A stretch of DNA of 64,000 nucleotides from Caldilineaceae bacterium (GCA_020634815.1 JACKBA010000004.1:62001-126000), one strand, 5' to 3'. Positions 19,262 to 28,381 are shown, numbered from the stretch's first letter. The notes: generated from the letters alone by a model not told the origin. Numbers and translations: made by a program.

Positions 19262-20125
19262 TTACCCACCAAACTCCGCCGCCAGCGCCTTGTGCATCAC
19301 CTCTACCGGCGCGTCGTGGCCCGTCCACATGGTGAACGCGATGGCGCCCTGGTAGACGAGCATGCCCAGCCCGTCGATGGTTTTGGCGCCACGCGCGGCC
19401 GCCTGGCGCAGGAATGGCGTGTTGGGCGGGTTCGGGATGACGTCGCAGACGACCATGCCCGGCGTAATCGTGGCGAAGTCCACCTCCGGGACAGCATCCA
19501 CGTCCGGATAGAGGCCGATCGACGTGGCGTTGATTAGCAGGTCGGTGTCTTCGCTCACGCGGTAGGCGTCATGCCAGGGCACAAAGGCCGCGTTGGCCTG
19601 CGTCTTGGCGTTGAGCAGCCGCACGAGTCCCTCGCCGCGCTCGGCGCTGCGGTTGACGACGATAATCTCGTGCGCGCCGGCCAGCGCCAGTTCCACGGTG
19701 ATGGCGCGCGCCGCGCCGCCCGCACCCAGCACGACCGCGCGCTTGCCGGTCGGGTCGACGCCGGCGTCGTCGCGCAGGGCCTGCATGAAGCCCTTGCCGT
19801 CCGTGTTCTCGCCGATCAGCCGGTCGCCGTCGCGGCGCACGGTGTTCACCGCGCCCATGACCTGCGCGCTCTCGGCCACCTCGTCAAGGTACTGGATGAC
19901 GGCGACCTTGTGCGGGATGGTGCAGTTGACGCCGCGGAAGTTGTTCATGGCGCGCATGCCCTGCACCGCGCCGGCCAGGTTATCTGCCGTGACCTCGAAG
20001 TTCAGATAGAGCCAGTTGAGCCCCAGCGCCTGAAAGGCCGCGTTCTGCATCACGCCGGTGGGATTCTCCGCCACCGGATAGCCAAAGACGCCGGTGATGT
20101 CGGACATATAGTTCGGTTCTGACAT
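19262..20125 (-). CDS. aroE: Shikimate dehydrogenase
   Basis: 287 residues. It reduces 3-dehydroshikimate to shikimate with NADPH in aromatic amino acid synthesis. The substrate-binding N-terminal domain has NNFRGVNCTIPHKVAVI with the catalytic Lys and GENTDGKGF with the catalytic Asp. The NADP loop is VVLGAGGAARAITVEL and the conserved NRSAERG follows. The C-terminal DGLGMLVYQGAIAF is typical. GGAG lies 5 nt before the ATG at 20125. It is not clustered with other aro genes. Paralogues acting on quinate are possible, but the motifs are those of AroE. Confidence 0.94.
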   Translation of the reverse strand: MSEPNYMSDITGVFGYPVAENPTGVMQNAAFQALGLNWLYLNFEVTADNLAGAVQGMRAMNNFRGVNCTIPHKVAVIQYLDEVAESAQVMGAVNTVRRDGDRLIGENTDGKGFMQALRDDAGVDPTGKRAVVLGAGGAARAITVELALAGAHEIIVVNRSAERGEGLVRLLNAKTQANAAFVPWHDAYRVSEDTDLLINATSIGLYPDVDAVPEVDFATITPGMVVCDVIPNPPNTPFLRQAAARGAKTIDGLGMLVYQGAIAFTMWTGHDAPVEVMHKALAAEFGG

Positions 20126-20150
20126 AAATACTCCTTCTTTGGTGGCTCAA

Positions 20151-20244
20151 ATAGAACGCTGATGACGCGGATTGGGCGGATGCTCGCAGATCAAATGCAG
20201 ATTTGCGTCAATGTTCACGATCCGGGTTCTATTGTCTTGGTTAT
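20151..20244. repeat. Dispersed palindrome, family A (copy 2, degenerate)
   Basis: Begins ATAGAACGCTGATGACGCGG, then continues with ATTGGGCGGAT as in copy 4. The right arm is eroded (GATCCGGGTTCTAT). It ends in GTTCTATTGTCTTGGTTAT, which recurs at the end of copy 3, so copies 2 and 3 look like a local duplication. Confidence 0.75.
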
Positions 20245-20277
20245 GCACGAAATTTGCTGCCGGCGGCAGGCACCGTA

Positions 20278-20375
20278 CAACGCTAATGACGCGAAATGAG
20301 TGGATTTACACCAGTCAGTGCGATCCGCATTGATCCGCTAAATCCGCGCGATCCGCGTTCTATTGTCTTGGTTAT
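20278..20375. repeat. Dispersed palindrome, family A (copy 3, degenerate)
   Basis: An eroded left arm (CAACGCTAATGACGCGAAAT) pairs partly with the right arm ATCCGCGCGATCCGCGTTCT. The terminal direct repeat GTTCTATTGTCTTGGTTAT (20357-20375) runs into the stop codon of the 4Fe-4S protein gene. Confidence 0.75.
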
Positions 20376-21673
20376 ACGATTTCCGCTGCCGGCGACATGC
20401 GCCGCGCGCTGTTGATGACACCGGCCAGGAAGATCGAGCGCAGCGGGGCGATGGCCAGCAGCGCCTGTGTCGGCGGGAGCTTCTCGACCGTCTGCACGAC
20501 GCGTGCCAGCGCCTGCGCCGTCAGCCCTTCACCGTTGTCGAAGAGCAGGTCTCCCAGCTTGCCGCGCTCCACCGCCATGGTCACCACGCGCTCAAAGGTC
20601 GTCTCCGGCGGCAGGACGCGCTGTGCCCGCTTCTGCATGGAAAGCGCGCCCTTGTCGCAGGTACCATAGCAGACGCCGCAGCCCAGGCAGAGCGTCTCGT
20701 CGCGCACGACCCAGCCGCGGCGCTTGCCATCCTTTTCGCCCACCACCAGCTTCAGCGCGCCGACCGGGCACGCCTTGACACATTTGCTGCACCCGGTGCA
20801 GCGCTCCGGATCGACGGAGGCCATGTAGTTGGAGGTGACGATGGCGTTCTTGATCTCGTAGCGGCGGATAGCGTTCATCATGCCGCAGCAGCAGCCACAG
20901 CAGTTGCAGATGTAGCTCACGTTGCGCTGCACGTTGTCGCCGGTTTGCGCCAGCCCCGCCGCCTTCGACGTCTCCAGGATCTCCATCGCCTCGCTGCGGC
21001 TGATGCGTTCGGCGATGCCGCGGCGGGCGAGCATTTCGGCCGCGCCGCCCAGCGTCAGGCAGGTGCGCTGCGGGCGCTCGCACGCGCGATCCAGGTGGCT
21101 GGCGTGGTGGCGGCACGCGCAGAGCGACACCGCGTGCGCTTTGGCGCTCTCCACGATATGGCTGGCGCGCTCCCAATCGAGCACCTCCGTGTGATCGCCC
21201 GCCGGCAGCGCCTCCTCGCGCACGAGCGAGCGGCCGATCTGGTTCTGCCCGGCAAAGACGGCGTGCGCAAAAGCCTCATTCTCGAACATGTACTGCTCGA
21301 AGAGTTCGGCTAACTCGTGCATGGGATAGTCGGGCCGCACGCGCATGAAGGTGAACTCAAAGAAGCCGATGACCACCGGTGCTAGAGCGACATAACGCTT
21401 GTTGTTGTGCTCGGCGTCGAAGACCAGCCCGCGCTCGGCCATGGTCGTGATCATGGCGTCCAGCCGCTCGGGATCGATACCGCTCTTGCGCGCCAGCCGC
21501 GACAGCGATATGAATGCGGTCGGGATCTGGCAGGCCAGTTCCGCTTCCTCCGGCCGGAAGAGCAGGCGCAGGATCTGCTGGAGCGCCGGCGAGTCGGGCG
21601 CGCCGGTCACCTGGCGGTCGAGCCGCTGCTGCAACAAGCGATAGGTCTTCGGATGATTGACGACATGCCCCAT
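20372..21673 (-). CDS. 4Fe-4S ferredoxin-domain protein with Cys-rich centre
   Basis: 433 residues. The N-terminal third looks like a winged-helix segment (FISLSRLARKSGIDPERLDAM, then ERGLVFD). The middle has YICNCCGCCCGMMNAIRRYE, an unusual Cys cluster, preceded by scattered CACRHH and CERPQRTC cysteines. The C-terminal part has two classical 4Fe-4S motifs: CTGCSKCVKACPVGALK and CLGCGVCYGTCDKGALSM; the second has Asp where Pro is usual. The protein is soluble with no signal, so probably a cytosolic electron carrier or redox scaffold; its partner is unknown. AGGAGG precedes the ATG at 21673; an upstream in-frame extension would run into a repeat and is not used. Confidence 0.85.
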   Translation of the reverse strand: MGHVVNHPKTYRLLQQRLDRQVTGAPDSPALQQILRLLFRPEEAELACQIPTAFISLSRLARKSGIDPERLDAMITTMAERGLVFDAEHNNKRYVALAPVVIGFFEFTFMRVRPDYPMHELAELFEQYMFENEAFAHAVFAGQNQIGRSLVREEALPAGDHTEVLDWERASHIVESAKAHAVSLCACRHHASHLDRACERPQRTCLTLGGAAEMLARRGIAERISRSEAMEILETSKAAGLAQTGDNVQRNVSYICNCCGCCCGMMNAIRRYEIKNAIVTSNYMASVDPERCTGCSKCVKACPVGALKLVVGEKDGKRRGWVVRDETLCLGCGVCYGTCDKGALSMQKRAQRVLPPETTFERVVTMAVERGKLGDLLFDNGEGLTAQALARVVQTVEKLPPTQALLAIAPLRSIFLAGVINSARRMSPAAEIV

Positions 21674-21692
21674 AGCCAGCCTCCTATAGATG

Positions 21693-21781
21693 GAACGCGG
21701 ATGACGCGGATTGGGCGGATCGGGACGGATCATCCTGATTTGGATCAGCGTAAATCCGCCCGATCCGCGTCATCCGCGTTC
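21693..21781. repeat. Dispersed palindrome, family A (copy 4, best preserved)
   Basis: Two 28-nt arms (21693-21720 and 21754-21781) match with a single mismatch. The left arm begins GAACGCGGATGACGCGGATT. The centre has a further stem (CGGATCATCCTGATTTGGATC region). It sits between the 4Fe-4S protein gene and the DUF4432 gene, just 6 nt after the stop of the latter. Confidence 0.9.
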
Positions 21782-21787
21782 TATTCC

Positions 21788-22870
21788 TCATGCGATCATC
21801 GCGCTAATCTTGTTCTCCATCGCCCGCGCCTCGTCGACCGTCAGCACGCCGGCTACCATGGCGCACCTGTACGTCTCGCCAGGGCCGAGCAGCTTGACGT
21901 TGCCTTTGGCCTTCTCCGCTGCCAGGCCCTCCGGCTCGGCAGTGGAAGGCAGCACCATACCCAGGGCATCCTGGTCCGGCGTGCGGCAGATCCAGCGCAC
22001 GCCCTTGTCCAGTTCGGCGGGGCGATGGCTGATGTAGTCGGCGCTGCCGTCCGGGTGCACCTGCATGGTGTGCGCCCAACCGTCGCTGCCGGCTTCATAG
22101 TCGATGAAGAAGACCACTTCAGGGTCAAAGGCCAGCCCCGGCTTGAGCACGTTGTGGCGCTCCGGGTGCTCGCTCAACTCGCCCAGGAAGGCGGCATATT
22201 GCGGGCCGGGCCGGACATGTGACGGGATGCTCGTCCGCACACGCACGGTCTCCGGTGTGCAATGCGCGCTGTAGACGAGGCGGCCGTTGTCGACCGGGCG
22301 GAAGTTGGCGTGTGCCATGTACATGTACTCCATGGCCGTGCGCTTGAGGTTGGTGATCTCCAGATCGATGGTGAAGAGCGACGATCCGGCGTAGAGCTTG
22401 ACCAGCGGCTCGGCGCGATAGTTGAAGCTGAAGGCGACCGTGTGCTGGTAGCTCCCACCCAGGCCGATGTAGCTGCCGCGCTCGTCACGGCCCAGGACCA
22501 GGAAGGCGCGGTCGTAGGGCGCGTTGGGCAGTTCGCCGTGCAGCGGGTGCGTGTCACCGGCCGCCGGTACGCCCATGGAGGTGAAGCCACAGTGCAGCAG
22601 AAAGCCGCCGTAGGTCTCCAGGTAATTGCGCGTGGCGCGCGGCTGGTCGAACATGGAGCGCATGGTGATGTTGCGCCCGCGGAAGCTGGCCGACCAGATC
22701 TGCTGGCCCTGGAAGGGAAGCAGCACCAGTTCGCCCAGTTCGTTGCGCAGGCGCACCGCGGCAACACCGCTCTCGAAACGAAAGATGCTGGCCTCGAGCG
22801 TATCGGCCTCGACAAGCGTGCGCTCGTTCGGCCCAAACATGGCTTCTTGCAAGAAAATGGTGGTGGGCAT
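21788..22870 (-). CDS. DUF4432 family protein (aldose 1-epimerase-like fold)
   Basis: 360 residues, mostly beta, without signal peptide. Segments such as LLPFQGQQIWSASFRGRNIT, FLLHCGFTSMG and HPLHGELPNAPYDRAFLV, then YMYMAHANFRPVDNGRLVYS, fit the galactose-mutarotase-like DUF4432 group. HPLHGE holds a His likely to be part of the active site. Members sit in sugar catabolic loci and are presumed to act on carbohydrate anomers or related ligands; no reaction is established here. GAGG lies about 7 nt before the ATG at 22870. It is on the same strand as the kinase island that starts 308 nt upstream, so it could be the last gene of that regulon. Confidence 0.8.
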   Translation of the reverse strand: MPTTIFLQEAMFGPNERTLVEADTLEASIFRFESGVAAVRLRNELGELVLLPFQGQQIWSASFRGRNITMRSMFDQPRATRNYLETYGGFLLHCGFTSMGVPAAGDTHPLHGELPNAPYDRAFLVLGRDERGSYIGLGGSYQHTVAFSFNYRAEPLVKLYAGSSLFTIDLEITNLKRTAMEYMYMAHANFRPVDNGRLVYSAHCTPETVRVRTSIPSHVRPGPQYAAFLGELSEHPERHNVLKPGLAFDPEVVFFIDYEAGSDGWAHTMQVHPDGSADYISHRPAELDKGVRWICRTPDQDALGMVLPSTAEPEGLAAEKAKGNVKLLGPGETYRCAMVAGVLTVDEARAMENKISAMIA

Positions 22871-23178
22871 AGGAAATCCTCACAGGGTATATGAATGCAG
22901 TCACGTATATCTTCGCGCCGATCGGCGCCGGGTGGCGGATCGAGTTTTGGCTGCCTGGTTGGGTATCAGAGATCGGATTGGGAGGGGTGCGATCTGCCGG
23001 CGCGGCGGGCGCTGCGGTGTGTGGCGGGTGATGACGCCCCGCCGGCAGTGTCGCTCCCCGTTCATGTCATGTTCATACTCCTTTCTCTCTGTTGGTCGAT
23101 TCATGCGCTATGAAACGTTTCCTGGACGTCCCCATCCCGAGGGCTGTGCATTCCGAACGGGACAAACGGTTGTCCAGT
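22871..23178. other. Intergenic region between DUF4432 gene and kinase operon
   Basis: 308 nt on the downstream side of the kinase operon. No strong terminator hairpin, repeat or promoter could be identified. Read-through from the kinase operon to the DUF4432 gene is possible. Confidence 0.4.
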
Positions 23179-24120
23179 CTACGGTTTCAACTGGGTAACG
23201 GTGAGACGGGTTATCATCTCTTCCACGGCAGGCCTTGCCGCCGGCGGCAGTTCGTCGGCCATGGCATAGACGCTCCCCGTCGCCACGCCCCAACAGGCGA
23301 CCTCGCGCAAGGCCATGCCCTGCGCCAGCGCCCAGACGATGCCGCCCAGCAACGCATCGCCGGCGCCGACGGCCGTGCGCACTGTGATTGCCGGTGGCCG
23401 GACATGCCAGCACTCGGCGCCATCGCTCAGCATCAGGCCGTCCGCGCCGAGCGAAAGTGCCACTCGTCTGGCCCCGGCATCGTGGAAGGCGGCGAGGGCG
23501 TCCAACGCGTCGGCGGGCGATTTCACGTCCCTGCCGGTCAGGTCGCGCGCCTCGACGGTATTGGGCTTGACGAGATCGGGCTGGGCCGCGCAGCCGGCGC
23601 GTAACGCGGCGCCGCTGCTATCCAATACTGCAAACGCACCGCGGCCGTGAATCAGTTCGATCAGCCTGGCGTAGAAATCGGCCGGCATGCCGGGCGACAG
23701 GCTCCCCGACAGCACCCAGAAATCGCCCGGCTGCACGCGTTCGGCCGCCCGCGCCATGAACGCCGCCTGCGCCGCAGCGTCCACCGGCGCGCCTGCCTGG
23801 TTGACCTTGATGTGATGACCTGTCGCCCCGTCGACGACCATGACGTTCGTGCGTGTCTCACCGTCGACATTCACGAAGTCGGTCGGGATGCCCTCTTCCG
23901 CCAGTCCGGCCGTGATGGCCATGCCGGCAAAGCCGCCCACGAAGCCCATGGCCACCGTGGCGTGCCCGAGGCGGCTGACGGTGCGCGAGACGTTGAAGCC
24001 CTTGCCCGCCCAGACGCGGCGCACGCCGGTCGCCCGCAGTACCTCGTCCAGGGCGATGGCAGGGACGTCCAGAAAGAGGTCGATGGCGGGATTGGCCGAA
24101 ACCGTGACAATCGTGCTCAT
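23179..24120 (-). CDS. 1-phosphofructokinase-like PfkB kinase
   Basis: 313 residues of the FruK/LacC subgroup of the PfkB family, which phosphorylate a ketose phosphate with ATP to a bisphosphate. The opening VSANPAIDLFLDVPAI and the block RRVWAGKGFNVSRTVSRLG are the FruK-specific substrate segment. LVKPNTVEARDLTG is the middle signature, and the C-terminal TAVGAGDALLGGIVWALA gives the catalytic Asp in the GAGD motif. It is the last of four kinase genes and overlaps the one before by 4 nt (ATGA). With the DhnA-type aldolase of the same island it would make and split a ketose 1,6-bisphosphate. Tagatose-6-phosphate kinase activity is equally possible. Confidence 0.9.
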   Translation of the reverse strand: MSTIVTVSANPAIDLFLDVPAIALDEVLRATGVRRVWAGKGFNVSRTVSRLGHATVAMGFVGGFAGMAITAGLAEEGIPTDFVNVDGETRTNVMVVDGATGHHIKVNQAGAPVDAAAQAAFMARAAERVQPGDFWVLSGSLSPGMPADFYARLIELIHGRGAFAVLDSSGAALRAGCAAQPDLVKPNTVEARDLTGRDVKSPADALDALAAFHDAGARRVALSLGADGLMLSDGAECWHVRPPAITVRTAVGAGDALLGGIVWALAQGMALREVACWGVATGSVYAMADELPPAARPAVEEMITRLTVTQLKP

Positions 24121-25643
24121 GCGTTCACCGGCTGGGCCTTTGCGGCCGGCTCAAAGTGGCCGCGGTTGCGTGCATAGAGCGCACGGAACGCCGCCATCCG
24201 TTCGCCATAGAAGGCGTGGCGCTGTGCGTCCGGCAAGATGGCCTCGCCATAGTGTGCCCAGCGGCGAGCCGCGTCGGCTGGTTCCAGCATGCCCGCCGCA
24301 GCCCCTGCCAGAATAACGGCGCCCAGGGCCGATTGCTCCGCCGTTTGGAGCGGCGCCACCGCGATGCCGAAGACGTCGGCGATGAGTTGCTGCCAGAGTG
24401 CGCTGCGCGCGCCGCCGCCCGCCAGCACGATCTCCTGGGAAGATGCGCCAAGCTCGCACAACACCCCGTACGCATCACATGCGGCAAAGGTGACCCCCTC
24501 CATCACCGCGCGCACCAGGTGTCCCTGGCCGTGCGCCAGCGTCAAGCCAAAGAAGGCGCCGCGTGCGGTGGAATCCATGTGCGGCGTGCGCTCGCCGACG
24601 AGATAGGGCAGGAAGATCAGGCCGTCGGCGCCCGGCGCGACCTCGCTTGCCAGCGCCGTCATGCGTTCGTAGGCGCTGCGGCCCTGCCAGCCCAGCACCT
24701 GGTCGCGCAGCCAGCGCAGCGACAGCCCGGCCGACAGGATCGCGCCCATCTGGTACCAGCCGGCTTGGCCCTCGGCGGGCGTCAGCGCAGAACAGAAGGT
24801 ATGGATGCGGCCGCGCGTGTCGACCTCCACGCCGTGGCACGGTTGTACCAGTTGGCCGCCCGTGCTGATGGTCAACAGCAGCCGGCTGCGATCGACGACG
24901 CCCGCCCCCAGCGCGCTGCACGCCGTGTCCGCCGCGCCGGTGGCGACGGGGATGCCGGCCGGCAGACCCAGTTCACGCGCCGCTGCTGTCGTCAACGTGC
25001 CGGCGACCGCTCCCGACGGCAGGATGGGCGGAAGCTGGTCGCGGCGGATGCCGAGTGCGTCGAGCAGCACGTCGGACCAGTCGCGGCGTGTTTCGTCGAG
25101 CAGCAGGGCGCCGGCCGCGTCGCTGGGATCGGTGGCAAATTCGCTGGTCAGGCGGAAGCGCAGGTAATCCTTGGGCAGCAGGATCATGACGACTTGGTCC
25201 CAGAGGTCGGGTGCATGTTCCTGGAACCAGCGCACCGTCGCTGCCTGGAAGCCGGTGGAGACGGGGCTGCCGGTGATGGCGTAGAGTTGTTGCGCCCCGA
25301 GCATTTCGGTAATTTCCGTCACCTGGGATTGGCTGCGCCGGTCCGGCCAGATGACGGCTGGGGCCAGCAATTGGCGCCGCAGGCCCAGGAGCACGGTCCC
25401 GTGCATCTGCCCCGAAAGCCCGATGGCCGCGATGCGCGCGCCGGGCGCCTCGGAGTGGATGCCGCTCATCGCGCCGACCGTTGCGCGCCACCACGCGTCG
25501 GGCGCCTGCTCGGCTCGCCCGGGTTGCGGCTGGTCGATGGGGTAGTCGGCCGAGGCCGAGGCAACGACGGCGCCATCGACGGTGGCCAGCAGCACCTTGA
25601 CGGACGATGTACCCAGGTCGATGCCCAGCAGATGGTCGCTCAT
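24117..25643 (-). CDS. FGGY kinase, xylulokinase-like
   Basis: 508 residues. LGIDLGTSSVKVLLATVDG is the ATP-binding FGGY opening. GLSGQMHGTVLL and PAVIWPDRRSQ are the xylulokinase-type substrate motifs, and GAADTACSALGAGVV plus LAGGGARSALWQQLIADV are the C-terminal ATPase motifs. Among the two FGGY proteins of this operon this one looks most like XylB, so D-xylulose to D-xylulose 5-phosphate is the first guess. The start is the ATG at 25643 overlapping the preceding PfkB stop (ATGA), because an upstream in-frame extension lies inside that gene and lacks conservation. Neighbouring xylitol-type dehydrogenase supports a pentitol route. Confidence 0.9.
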   Translation of the reverse strand: MSDHLLGIDLGTSSVKVLLATVDGAVVASASADYPIDQPQPGRAEQAPDAWWRATVGAMSGIHSEAPGARIAAIGLSGQMHGTVLLGLRRQLLAPAVIWPDRRSQSQVTEITEMLGAQQLYAITGSPVSTGFQAATVRWFQEHAPDLWDQVVMILLPKDYLRFRLTSEFATDPSDAAGALLLDETRRDWSDVLLDALGIRRDQLPPILPSGAVAGTLTTAAARELGLPAGIPVATGAADTACSALGAGVVDRSRLLLTISTGGQLVQPCHGVEVDTRGRIHTFCSALTPAEGQAGWYQMGAILSAGLSLRWLRDQVLGWQGRSAYERMTALASEVAPGADGLIFLPYLVGERTPHMDSTARGAFFGLTLAHGQGHLVRAVMEGVTFAACDAYGVLCELGASSQEIVLAGGGARSALWQQLIADVFGIAVAPLQTAEQSALGAVILAGAAAGMLEPADAARRWAHYGEAILPDAQRHAFYGERMAAFRALYARNRGHFEPAAKAQPVNA

Positions 25644-26845
25644 TGCGGCCCGCCTTCCGGCTCGTCGGCCGGGCTGCGCCACACCTGCTGCGCGCCGTCC
25701 GCCTGCCAGCCCGTGAGGCTGACCTGGAGCGGCTGCTTCGCCCAGCCCGCCGCGAGGCGTGCCTGGGCCTCTTCCCAGCGCGGTACGCCGCCCGTGGCAT
25801 CGGGGCTCTCGACACTGGCCGCGCCGACCGCGGTCGCATCGAGGATGGCCTGCCCGGCGCTTGTGCCATGAAGCAGGCTGGTCAGCAGTCCGGCGATGGT
25901 GCAGTCACCGGCGCCGGTGGTACCGCGCACGGTGGCCGTGAAACAGGGCGTTACCAGCTCGCGCCCGAGCCAGCCCACGGGCAGCGGGTCGAAGGCTGCG
26001 CCGGCGCGCTGAAGACGAACGCGATCCGGTGTCGTGCGCAGGTAGAGACCGCGGTCGCCCAGCTTCAACCCCACAACGGCCGCACCCATGGCGAGCAAGC
26101 GATCCGAGACTGCATGTAGCAACTCGCTGTCAGGTGTCCGGTCGAGTACGCCGCTCTGCATCGCATCGTAGCGCGGGCGGTCGAGCATGAAGAGCGTCTC
26201 GTCCAGGCTGGGCAGAAAGAGATCGACGTGCGGCAACACGTTGGCGAGCACGCGCGCCCAGTCGACGCTACCGGCCTCGGAGTTGGGGTCGGGCTGCGCC
26301 ATGTCGAGCGAGGTCGTCACACCGAGCGCGCGTACGGCGCGCAGCAACTCGGCCAGCTCGTCGCCGTCGTTGAGATACATGCGCCGCATGATGGGCGGGT
26401 AGCCAAAATGGAAGATGAGCGCGCCGCGTACTTTGTCCAGATCCACGTCGGCCGCGCCAAAGGTGTCGTTGGCGCCGGGGCAGTGGAGGAAGATGCGGTC
26501 GACGCCGGGCGGGTTGATGACCAGCGTGTAGGACGAATCCGCCGCGGGATCGACAATCATCCCCTCAGTCAGCGCCTCGTCATAGCCGCGTACCACGTCG
26601 AGGATGGCGCCGCCAAAGAGGTCGCGGCCCACCTTGCCCATGAGGCGCACGGGCACGCCCAGCCGGTGCAGCGCAATCCCCGTGTTGGAGACCGAGCCGC
26701 CCGTGGAAATGAGCGCCGGGCCGACCTTGTTGAGCCGGCCTGGCGTGAGCAGCGTCGCCAGCGAGGAGACGCCTTGCTCGAACTCAGGAATAACGTCGAC
26801 GCAGAGATGGCCGGCGACGACAATCTGGGGTGCGGCTCTGGTCAT
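25640..26845 (-). CDS. PfkB-family sugar kinase (ribokinase-like)
   Basis: 401 residues, longer than common PfkB kinases (about 310) owing to a C-terminal extension of about 40 residues and inserts. The N-terminal VVAGHLCVDVIPEF and TGGSVSNTGIALHRLG are PfkB motif 1 elements; VGRDLFGG follows. The catalytic region is RGTTGAGDCTIAGLLTSLL with Asp in GAGD. The substrate is unknown: adenosine kinase-like, fructokinase-like and 2-keto-sugar kinases all share this pattern. It is translationally coupled on both sides by ATGA overlaps to FGGY kinase genes, an arrangement that makes it part of the same pathway. Confidence 0.88.
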   Translation of the reverse strand: MTRAAPQIVVAGHLCVDVIPEFEQGVSSLATLLTPGRLNKVGPALISTGGSVSNTGIALHRLGVPVRLMGKVGRDLFGGAILDVVRGYDEALTEGMIVDPAADSSYTLVINPPGVDRIFLHCPGANDTFGAADVDLDKVRGALIFHFGYPPIMRRMYLNDGDELAELLRAVRALGVTTSLDMAQPDPNSEAGSVDWARVLANVLPHVDLFLPSLDETLFMLDRPRYDAMQSGVLDRTPDSELLHAVSDRLLAMGAAVVGLKLGDRGLYLRTTPDRVRLQRAGAAFDPLPVGWLGRELVTPCFTATVRGTTGAGDCTIAGLLTSLLHGTSAGQAILDATAVGAASVESPDATGGVPRWEEAQARLAAGWAKQPLQVSLTGWQADGAQQVWRSPADEPEGGPQ

Positions 26846-28377
26846 GCGCTCCCCTCCGCGGTGTGCAGTGCGGCGATGGCGTGGTGTACTTCGCGCACGC
26901 TGGGGTAGATGCGGCGGTAGACGCTTTGAAAGGCACGTGCATAGAAGGCAGCATCGGCAGAAACCGGCTCGGCAGTGCGCGTCGTGTAGCGGATGGCGTC
27001 GACAGCCGCGGGCACGTCGGCGTAGATGCCGGCCCCCAGCCCGCCCAGCATGGCCGCGCCCAGCGCCGTCGCCTCGTCGATGCTCACGATGCGTAGCGGC
27101 TGGTTGTAGACGCTGGCCTTGATGCGCATGAGCAGGTCATTTCGTGTGCCGCCGCCCGTCGCCACGATGCGCTCGATGTGGGTGCCGGGCAAATAGGGCA
27201 GCAATGTTTCCAGCGAATTGTGCGCTTCGTAGGCGATGCCTTCGAGCACGGCGCGATAGAGCGCGCCGCGCTTGGCATCAAAGGTAACGCCGGCGAAGGT
27301 GGCGCGCGAGAGCGGATCGTCGTGCGGCGCATTGGCCATGCGCAGGTGCGGCAGGAAGACGACGCCCAGGCTGCCCGGCGGTACGGCCTCTGCTTCGGCG
27401 GCAAGCACGGCGTAGTCCGGCTTGTTTCCCACGGCCTCGCGGAACCACTCAACGCACGCGCTGGAGGTGTAGAGTCCGCCCAGCACGTAGTAGCCGCCGC
27501 TGACATGCACGCCCTGCGAATACCCGCAGTGGCCGACGGCCGGGTCGCTGAGTACCTGGTCGGTGGCGAGGAAGAGCGCCTCGGCTGAACCCAGCGAATC
27601 CAGCACCGAGCCGGGTTCGGTCACGCCCAGGGCAAAGGCGCCGCACACGTGGTCGTGACCGCCGGTGGTGACGATGGCGCCGGCAGGCAGGCCGGTCTGT
27701 GCGGCCGCCCCCGGCAGTACGGCGCCCAGGCCGGTGCCGCTGGCTAGCAGCGGCGGCAAGATGCCGGCATCGACGCCGACCTCTGCTAGCAGATCCTTCT
27801 CCCAGCGCAGACCGTTGATGTCGAGCATGATCGTGCGTGAGGCGAGCGAGTACTCCGACGCCGGCACCCCGCATAGCCGCCACGCGATATAGTCAGCCGC
27901 ATTGAGCCAGGTGGCGGTGCGTGCGTAGGCGTCCGGCGCGTTCTCCTTAAGCCAGAGAATCTTGCAGAGGGTGTAGATGGGCTGCACCGAGAGTCCCGTG
28001 CGCAGGAAAATGGGGTCGGCGCCCAGTTCGCGACGCAGGCGCTCGGCCTGGGGCTTGGTGCGGGTGTCGAACCAGGCGATGGCGTCGTAGGTAGGTTGGC
28101 CGGCGGCGTCGAGGGGCACGCCTGTCTCGCCCACGCTCGCAACGGCGACCGACACAATGCGGCGCGGGTCGTCGATCTGAGCGGTCATCTGGCACAGGGC
28201 GGCCACCGTCTGCGCCCACATTGCGGCGGGTTCGTAGTAGGCCCAGCCGGGTTGTGGATAGATTGTCGGTGTAGGCACGCTCGCTTTGGCCGCAATTTGG
28301 CCGTCCGGCGTGAAGGCGATTGCCTTGATATGGGAAGTCCCGAAGTCGATCCCGACCAGCAGGGCGTCACCTGCCAT
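26842..28377 (-). CDS. FGGY-family carbohydrate kinase
   Basis: 511 residues. LVGIDFGTSHIKAIAF is the N-terminal ATP loop, VASVGETGVPLDAAG and AIAWFDTRT the substrate segments, VTTGGHDHVCGAFALG and VATGGGTRNDLLMRIKASV the C-terminal motifs. His in GGHDH instead of the common GxxDx pattern places it near the erythritol/L-xylulose/fructose-type FGGY groups and away from XylB. It is the first of the four coupled kinase genes. Only 4 nt separate its ATG (28377) from the stop of the truncated permease at 28382, showing that it was originally coupled to a transporter gene. Confidence 0.9.
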   Translation of the reverse strand: MAGDALLVGIDFGTSHIKAIAFTPDGQIAAKASVPTPTIYPQPGWAYYEPAAMWAQTVAALCQMTAQIDDPRRIVSVAVASVGETGVPLDAAGQPTYDAIAWFDTRTKPQAERLRRELGADPIFLRTGLSVQPIYTLCKILWLKENAPDAYARTATWLNAADYIAWRLCGVPASEYSLASRTIMLDINGLRWEKDLLAEVGVDAGILPPLLASGTGLGAVLPGAAAQTGLPAGAIVTTGGHDHVCGAFALGVTEPGSVLDSLGSAEALFLATDQVLSDPAVGHCGYSQGVHVSGGYYVLGGLYTSSACVEWFREAVGNKPDYAVLAAEAEAVPPGSLGVVFLPHLRMANAPHDDPLSRATFAGVTFDAKRGALYRAVLEGIAYEAHNSLETLLPYLPGTHIERIVATGGGTRNDLLMRIKASVYNQPLRIVSIDEATALGAAMLGGLGAGIYADVPAAVDAIRYTTRTAEPVSADAAFYARAFQSVYRRIYPSVREVHHAIAALHTAEGSA

Positions 28378-28381
28378 ACGA

